Shown: in pieces, positions 13,228-17,283 of the stretch
Layout: every line of letters begins with the position of its first letter
Numbering within the stretch: the stretch's first letter is position 1
Assembly: GCA_964624465.1 (NCBI GenBank)
Contig: CAZUZD010000113.1
Coordinates: 1-17,283 of the forward strand
Direction: 5' to 3'
Source: CAZUZD01 sp964624465
GTDB taxonomy: Bacteria; Planctomycetota; Planctomycetia; Isosphaerales; Isosphaeraceae
DNA: 17,283 nt
Made by a program: the position numbers and the translations under genes
Notes under the pieces: model-generated
What the model saw: only the letters and a program-made list of their open reading frames with translations
What the model was told of the DNA's origin: nothing
The model's database searches: none

Positions 13228-14811
13228 TCAGGTCGCGGTCGGACGCTCGGTCAGGTCGATCTTGGGGAACAGCGGCGCGGGCTTACCGCCTTCCTGGGGG
13301 GCGGTGACCATGATCACATCGAGGTCGGGCCGGTCCAGGACGTCACCGTAGCCGACGTCGTCCCAGCCGCGAACGTCCTCGAAGTTGAACGCTCGGTAGA
13401 AGGTCTCGGCGGTGCGCGGCAGGAACGGCTTGATGAGGATGCCCGCAATGCGGAGGGCGTCGGCCAGGTTCACCAGCACGACGCGGGTGGCGTCGGGGTC
13501 GGTCTTGATCAGCTTGAACGGCTGACGGTCGGTGATGTACTTGTTGACCGGGTCGAGCACCTCGAGCCAGATCCGCTGCAGGGCGACGTTGTACTGGAAG
13601 GTACCGATCAGGCCGCGCAGGTCGTCCATCAGGGTGGGAAGGTCGAGGGCGCCTCGCCAGCCGGTGACGTCAATTGCACTGGCGCCTTCGAGCCGGCCCT
13701 CGAAGTACTTCAGGCACATGGAGAGCGTGCGGCTGTAGAGGTTGCCGAGCGTGTTGGCCAGGTCGGCGTTGTAGAGATCGGCGAACCGCTCCTCGGTGAA
13801 GTTGCCGTCGCCGCCGAAGGGGCACTCGCGGAGGAAGTAGTAGCGGAACGCCTCGGCGCCGTGCTCGGCGATGTAGTCCATCGGGTCGCGGGGACGCTCG
13901 GCGGCCGACTTGCTCGCCTTGGCCCCCTTGAAGTAGACGAACCCGTGGCCGAAGACCCGGCGAGGCAGGGGCAGGCCGGCGGCCATGAGCATCGCCGGCC
14001 AGAGGGCGCAGTGGAACCGCGTGATGTCCTTGCCGATCACGTGCACGTCGGCCGGCCAGAGCTGCTCGAAGCGGGCGTCATCGGTGCCGTACCCGATGGC
14101 GGTGATGTAGTTCAGCAGGGCGTCGAACCAGACGTAGATCGTCTGGTCCGGATCGAACGGGATCGGGATGCCCCAGGTGAAGCCCTTGCGGCTGATCGAG
14201 ACGTCCTGCAGGCCCTGCTTGACCAGGCTCACGATCTCGTTGCGGCGGCTCTCGGGCTGGATGAAGTCGGGGTGGGCCTCGTAGTGCTCCAGCAGGCGAT
14301 CGGTGAAGTTGGTGAGGCGGAAGAAGTAGTTCTCTTCCTCGACCTGCTTCAGCGGGGTGTTCGGATGGTTGGGACAGCGTCCCTCGACGAGGTCGCGGTC
14401 GGTCTTGAACTCCTCGCAGCCCACGCAGTACTGGCCGACGTAAGCCCGCTTCTCGATGAAGCCCGCGTCGTACACCGCCTGGATGAACTTCCGGCAGCCG
14501 ACGTGGTGGCGTTCTTCACTCGTCTGGATGAAGTCGTTGCTGGAGATCTCGAGCGCGGCCCAGACCTCCTGGAACTGTCGCGCCATGTCGTCGACATAGG
14601 GCTTGGGCTCCAGTCCGAGTTGCTCGGCGCGCTGGGACACCTTGACGGTGTTCTCGTCGTTGCCCATCTGGAAATGGACGGACCGGCCCTCCATCCGCTG
14701 GAACCGGGCCTGGACGTCGGCGCCGATCTTCTCGAAGGCGGTGCCGATGTGAGGCCGGCTGTTCGGGTAGTCGATGGCGGTCGTGATGTAGAACCGGTTC
14801 GCGTCGCTCAT
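13228..14811 (-). CDS. metG: methionyl-tRNA synthetase
   Basis: A 527-residue class I aminoacyl-tRNA synthetase that charges tRNA-Met, including the initiator. The HIGH motif is HIGT (21-24, in SRPHIGTAFEKIGADV). The zinc knuckle has one Cys-X2-Cys (129, 132) and one Cys-X2-His (146, 149). WFDALLNY (228-235) belongs to the methionine pocket region. The KMSKS loop reads KASKS (298-302), with Ala for Met and an unusual following stretch (AAERPRDP). The anticodon-binding helical domain is present; there is no C-terminal tRNA-binding (EMAP-like) domain. The frame is open to 14937, but family alignment begins at the ATG 14811, which has GAGGGA 11 bp upstream and lies after a good -10 box. Single gene, with its own promoter. 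Confidence 0.95.
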   Translation of the reverse strand: MSDANRFYITTAIDYPNSRPHIGTAFEKIGADVQARFQRMEGRSVHFQMGNDENTVKVSQRAEQLGLEPKPYVDDMARQFQEVWAALEISSNDFIQTSEERHHVGCRKFIQAVYDAGFIEKRAYVGQYCVGCEEFKTDRDLVEGRCPNHPNTPLKQVEEENYFFRLTNFTDRLLEHYEAHPDFIQPESRRNEIVSLVKQGLQDVSISRKGFTWGIPIPFDPDQTIYVWFDALLNYITAIGYGTDDARFEQLWPADVHVIGKDITRFHCALWPAMLMAAGLPLPRRVFGHGFVYFKGAKASKSAAERPRDPMDYIAEHGAEAFRYYFLRECPFGGDGNFTEERFADLYNADLANTLGNLYSRTLSMCLKYFEGRLEGASAIDVTGWRGALDLPTLMDDLRGLIGTFQYNVALQRIWLEVLDPVNKYITDRQPFKLIKTDPDATRVVLVNLADALRIAGILIKPFLPRTAETFYRAFNFEDVRGWDDVGYGDVLDRPDLDVIMVTAPQEGGKPAPLFPKIDLTERPTAT

Positions 14812-14845
14812 GATCGCGCAGATCCCTCGGACCGAAATCGCGACG

Positions 14846-14876
14846 GCCCCGCGGCGCAGGGGGTGCTCCGCGGGGC
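14846..14876 (-). promoter_or_regulatory. hairpin in the metG leader
   Basis: GCCCCGCGG (14846-14854) and CCGCGGGGC (14868-14876) form a 9-bp all-GC stem with a 13-nt loop, wholly within the predicted 80-nt leader between the -10 box and the metG start. It could affect translation or transcript stability; no T-box features were seen. Confidence 0.35.
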
Positions 14877-14897
14877 GGCCGGGCTCGTCATGCTGGC

Positions 14898-14903
14898 ATT
14901 CTA
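14898..14903 (-). promoter_or_regulatory. -10 box of metG
   Basis: TAGAAT on the minus strand, one base from the TATAAT consensus and conspicuous in this GC-rich setting. No good -35 box stands at 16-18 bp upstream. Transcription would start near 14891. Confidence 0.5.
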
Positions 14904-14950
14904 GCAGACCGACACGCCGGAGGACGCGGCGGCTCACCCCGCTTCCCGGG

Positions 14951-15679
14951 TCAGCCCGTGAGCCGGGTCGACCAGCGGGCCCGCCGGTGAGCTCCGATCC
15001 CGGCCACGGCCAGCACGGCGCCGAGCAGCCAGGTCGAGGGCTCGGGCACCTCGGGTTTGATCGGGGGCACGACCGGGGGATCGACGGTCACGCTCACATT
15101 CCCCTCCTCCAGCAGCGAGCCGAGGCCGGGGTGGTAATGGTCGAAGCGACTCGGATTCAGGCTCCGTCGCCACCGCAGATAGTCGACGAACGGGCTGTCG
15201 GGCAGGTTGCCGCTGAAGGCCGAGAGGATGCGGACCGCGTTCGGGCCCTGCACGGTCGTCGTGCGCTGGGCCAGGGCCCTGGCGAAGTAGCGATCCCAGT
15301 AGCCGCCGGTCCGGAGCGCGGCCGTCGCCGCCTTCACGGAGATGCCACGCCTGGCCAGGCTTGCGGCCGTGATCCGCCCCGCCGCCAGCGCCCGGGGGCT
15401 GGAGGCCGTGGCCTGAAGCAACCGCTGGGCCCGGCTCTGGGCCGCCGCGCGTTGCAGCAGGGCGTTGCGCCGGCTGGCGGATGCCTCCGCCGGAGTGGCC
15501 AGGCTCAGCACCAGGATCGCCAGCAAGGCGCCGAGCAGACCCGAGGTGGTCCGGACGCGAGCGAGTCGACTCCGGCCGGCACCATCGACGACGCCAGGGG
15601 CTCGCGAGCCTGGCGCAGCCCCGGCAGGCGTGGCGCCTGGCCCTGGCGCGGGCCGCTCAGTAGTCAGCTTGGGGGGCAT
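14951..15679 (-). CDS. PEP-CTERM sorting-domain protein
   Basis: A 242-residue exported protein with a C-terminal PEP-CTERM signal: VPEPSTW (211-217), a hydrophobic segment (about 217-230) and a basic end (HRRAR, 231-235). Such tails are recognised by an exosortase, cleaved, and the protein sent to the cell surface, often with exopolysaccharide. A hydrophobic export segment spans about 47-61 (LLGALLAILVLSLA) followed by the likely cleavage site TPAEASA. The 46 residues ahead of it are Pro/Gly/Ala-rich, unusually long for a signal peptide. The body is basic and Ala/Arg-rich, with WDRYFARALAQRTTTVQGP and YLRWRRSLNPSRFDHYHPG as the most protein-like parts. The ATG at 15679 has only a weak Shine-Dalgarno; the frame is open to 15790. 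Function unknown; no exosortase gene in the window. Confidence 0.8.
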   Translation of the reverse strand: MPPKLTTERPAPGPGATPAGAAPGSRAPGVVDGAGRSRLARVRTTSGLLGALLAILVLSLATPAEASASRRNALLQRAAAQSRAQRLLQATASSPRALAAGRITAASLARRGISVKAATAALRTGGYWDRYFARALAQRTTTVQGPNAVRILSAFSGNLPDSPFVDYLRWRRSLNPSRFDHYHPGLGSLLEEGNVSVTVDPPVVPPIKPEVPEPSTWLLGAVLAVAGIGAHRRARWSTRLTG

Positions 15680-16094
15680 GGATGGGTCCGTCTGTATCGG
15701 GCAATCCGGGCGGTCGGGGAGGCCGTCCGGGGAGATCCCAGTCCGTGGCAAGTCGGCGAGTGGGTCGAGAACGCCAGTCGGAACTCTCAACTCCGTCTCC
15801 GCTTCCGTCGCACGTCCGGTCGGGAAGGCCGGTCCGATCCGTCATCGATCGGGCCGCACAGCGTTCCCGGAGCCCGGGCGCGGGACTCCGGTCTCGCGGG
15901 AGTTGCTTGATCTATCGGACGTTCCCGAGCCACGGCTTGACCCGGATGTGCCGATTCAGCCATGCGTGCGGCTCGGTTGCGGGCTTCGCCCCGGAACCGG
16001 TATCGTGGGGCCTGGAGCCGAACAGCCGACGGGCCTGGGTCGGCGGGTGCTCGACCGGGTCGACGCCTGCCCCCGGCCGCATGGAACAACACTC
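15680..16094. other. divergent intergenic region
   Basis: 415 bp between the PEP-CTERM gene (minus) and the aldehyde dehydrogenase gene (plus). ORFs across it have no recognisable family and biased composition. It contains a candidate plus-strand promoter (15977-16006) and a second TTGACC at 15937-15942 that lacks a matching -10 box. No convincing minus-strand promoter was found for the PEP-CTERM gene. Confidence 0.5.
15977..16006 (+). promoter_or_regulatory. candidate promoter of the aldehyde dehydrogenase gene
   Basis: TTGCGG (15977-15982) and TATCGT (16001-16006) with an 18-bp spacer. The leader to the ATG at 16095 would be about 80 nt. Confidence 0.4.
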
Positions 16095-17283
16095 ATGGCC
16101 GCCAGCACTTCCGGCGCAATCCCGACCACCCGCATGTACCTCGACGGCCAGTGGGTCGACGCCCCCGGGGGTCGCACCCTGGCGGTGATCAATCCGGCCG
16201 ACGAGTCGGCGATTGCCGAGGTGGCCTACGGGGGGCGTGCGGAGGCCGAGGCCGCGATCGACGCCGCCGCCCGCGCCTTTCCCGACTGGCGGGCCCGCAC
16301 CGCCTATGACCGGGCAAAGTTCCTGAAGGCCACCGCCGACGCCGTCCGCGCCCGGGTCGATCGCATGGCGACGGCCCTGACCATGGAGCAGGGCAAGCCC
16401 CTGCCCGAGGCGAAGGCCGAGGTGCTGAGCGTCGCCGACACGTTCGAGTGGTTCGCCGAGGAGGCCAAGCGGGCCTACGGCCGGATCATCCCGCCCTCGA
16501 ACGCCATGAAGCGGCACTACGCGATCAAGCACCCGATCGGCGTCGTGGGCACGATCACCCCCTGGAACTTCCCGGTCACCCTGGCCGCCCGCAAGATCGC
16601 CCCGGCTCTTGCCGTCGGCTGCACCGTCGTGAGCCGGCCCGCCGACCAGACCCCGCTGTCGCTGATCCACCTCTTCGAATGCCTCGTCGAGGCGGGCCTG
16701 CCAGCCGGGGTGGCGAACCTCGTCATCGGCAAGTCGCGCGAGGTGGCCGACGCCTACTTCGCTCGCGCCGAGGTGCGCAAGATCAGCTTCACGGGCAGCA
16801 CCCAGGTCGGCAAGGAGCTGATCCGCCGCTCGGCTGATGGTGTCAAACGCCTGAGCCTGGAGCTCGGCGGCCATGCCCCGCTGATCGTCTTCCCCGACGC
16901 CGACGTGCAGCAGGTGGCCCAGGCGGCCGTCACGGGCAAGTTCCGCAACAACGGCCAGGTCTGCATCTGCCCCTCGCGCTTCTACATCCACGAGTCGATC
17001 CGCGAGCAGTTCACCGAGGTCGCCGTGGAGCTGACGAAGAAGCTCAAGCTCGGCAACGGCCTCGAGGACGGCGTGCAGGTCGGCCCGATGTTCGAGCACT
17101 CGGCGATCGAGAAGGCCCAGGCCCTGATCGACGACGCCAAGCAGCATGGCGCGGCGATCCTCGCCGGCGGTGGCCCCTCGACCCGGTTCGACCGCGGCTT
17201 CTTCTTCGAGCCGACTGTGATCTCGGGCGCCAACCGCTCGATGAAGATCCTGACCGAGGAGCCGTTCGCCCCGGTCATGCCGA
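16095..17283 (+). CDS. gabD: NAD(P)-dependent aldehyde dehydrogenase, succinate-semialdehyde type (3' end missing)
   Basis: The first 396 residues of an aldehyde dehydrogenase; the frame runs off the window end. The best family fit is GabD, which oxidises succinate semialdehyde to succinate, but other semialdehydes are possible. Opening MYLDGQWVDAP and INPADESAIAEV (32-43) are typical. TPWNFP (155-160) holds Asn158, LELGGHAP (255-262) the general base Glu256, and NNGQVCICPSRFYIHE the nucleophile Cys290; the 34-residue Glu-Cys spacing is standard. FTGSTQVGK (232-240) is the cofactor-loop region. At the usual cofactor-binding lysine (KPAEQTP in relatives) this protein has Arg181 (SRPADQTP). The ATG at 16095 has GGAA 8 bp upstream. 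About 60-90 residues should lie beyond the window. Confidence 0.93.
   Translation, partial: MAASTSGAIPTTRMYLDGQWVDAPGGRTLAVINPADESAIAEVAYGGRAEAEAAIDAAARAFPDWRARTAYDRAKFLKATADAVRARVDRMATALTMEQGKPLPEAKAEVLSVADTFEWFAEEAKRAYGRIIPPSNAMKRHYAIKHPIGVVGTITPWNFPVTLAARKIAPALAVGCTVVSRPADQTPLSLIHLFECLVEAGLPAGVANLVIGKSREVADAYFARAEVRKISFTGSTQVGKELIRRSADGVKRLSLELGGHAPLIVFPDADVQQVAQAAVTGKFRNNGQVCICPSRFYIHESIREQFTEVAVELTKKLKLGNGLEDGVQVGPMFEHSAIEKAQALIDDAKQHGAAILAGGGPSTRFDRGFFFEPTVISGANRSMKILTEEPFAPVMP

Noticed and set aside
13861..14904. 347-codon open frame on the plus strand
   Set aside because: Antisense to metG; rich in Val, Asp, Leu and Gly as expected for the mirror frame and without domain signatures.
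14812..14937. 42-residue N-terminal extension of MetRS
   Set aside because: The -10 box at 14898-14903 lies inside it and the family alignment starts at the ATG 14811.
15912..17147. 411-codon open frame on the minus strand
   Set aside because: It is antisense to the aldehyde dehydrogenase gene, whose catalytic motifs are all in the plus frame; composition is typical of a shadow frame.

Overview
The window is very GC-rich bacterial chromosome with strong G/C preference at third codon positions. Its gene content points to a planctomycete, most like the Isosphaeraceae. It has a secreted DUF1080 (3-keto-disaccharide hydrolase family) protein, a PEP-CTERM-anchored protein, a loosely packed layout with many single genes, and a circularly permuted ATP-grasp / alpha-E / transglutaminase cluster. 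The lineage call is an inference from these families; there is no 16S rRNA gene here.

Layout, left to right. (1) 1-1841, plus strand: the 3' part of ftsH, then a thiol peroxidase (tpx). (2) 1940-5534, minus strand: a two-gene unit (secreted DUF1080 protein, then an M24 aminopeptidase) and a separate two-gene ABC exporter unit (fetA-fetB). A perfect 28-bp palindrome separates tpx from the converging peptidase gene. (3) 5730-10370, plus strand: a GrpE-like protein, then a three-gene cluster of circularly permuted ATP-grasp enzyme, alpha-E protein and transglutaminase-like protein. This cluster is the least understood system in the window. (4) 10371-11072: about 700 bp without a convincing gene. 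(5) 11073-11730, minus strand: tRNA-Ser(GCT) with its own promoter and a strong intrinsic terminator, and a FluC/CrcB fluoride channel gene upstream of it. (6) 11988-12955: a membrane-anchored Cys-based phosphatase (plus) whose 3' end overlaps, tail to tail, a small ribbon-helix-helix protein (minus). (7) 13228-15679, minus strand: methionyl-tRNA synthetase with a variant KMSKS loop, and a PEP-CTERM protein. (8) 16095-17283, plus strand: an aldehyde dehydrogenase of the succinate-semialdehyde type, cut by the window end.

Functionally most of the window is housekeeping and stress handling: FtsH proteolysis, peroxide removal, metal and fluoride export, a chaperone exchange factor, tRNA and aminoacylation. 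The ATP-grasp/alpha-E/transglutaminase trio looks like a peptide- or amide-bond-forming and -cleaving module. This gene set is known from other bacteria but its product is not known to me. No phage, insertion sequence, CRISPR array or restriction system was seen.
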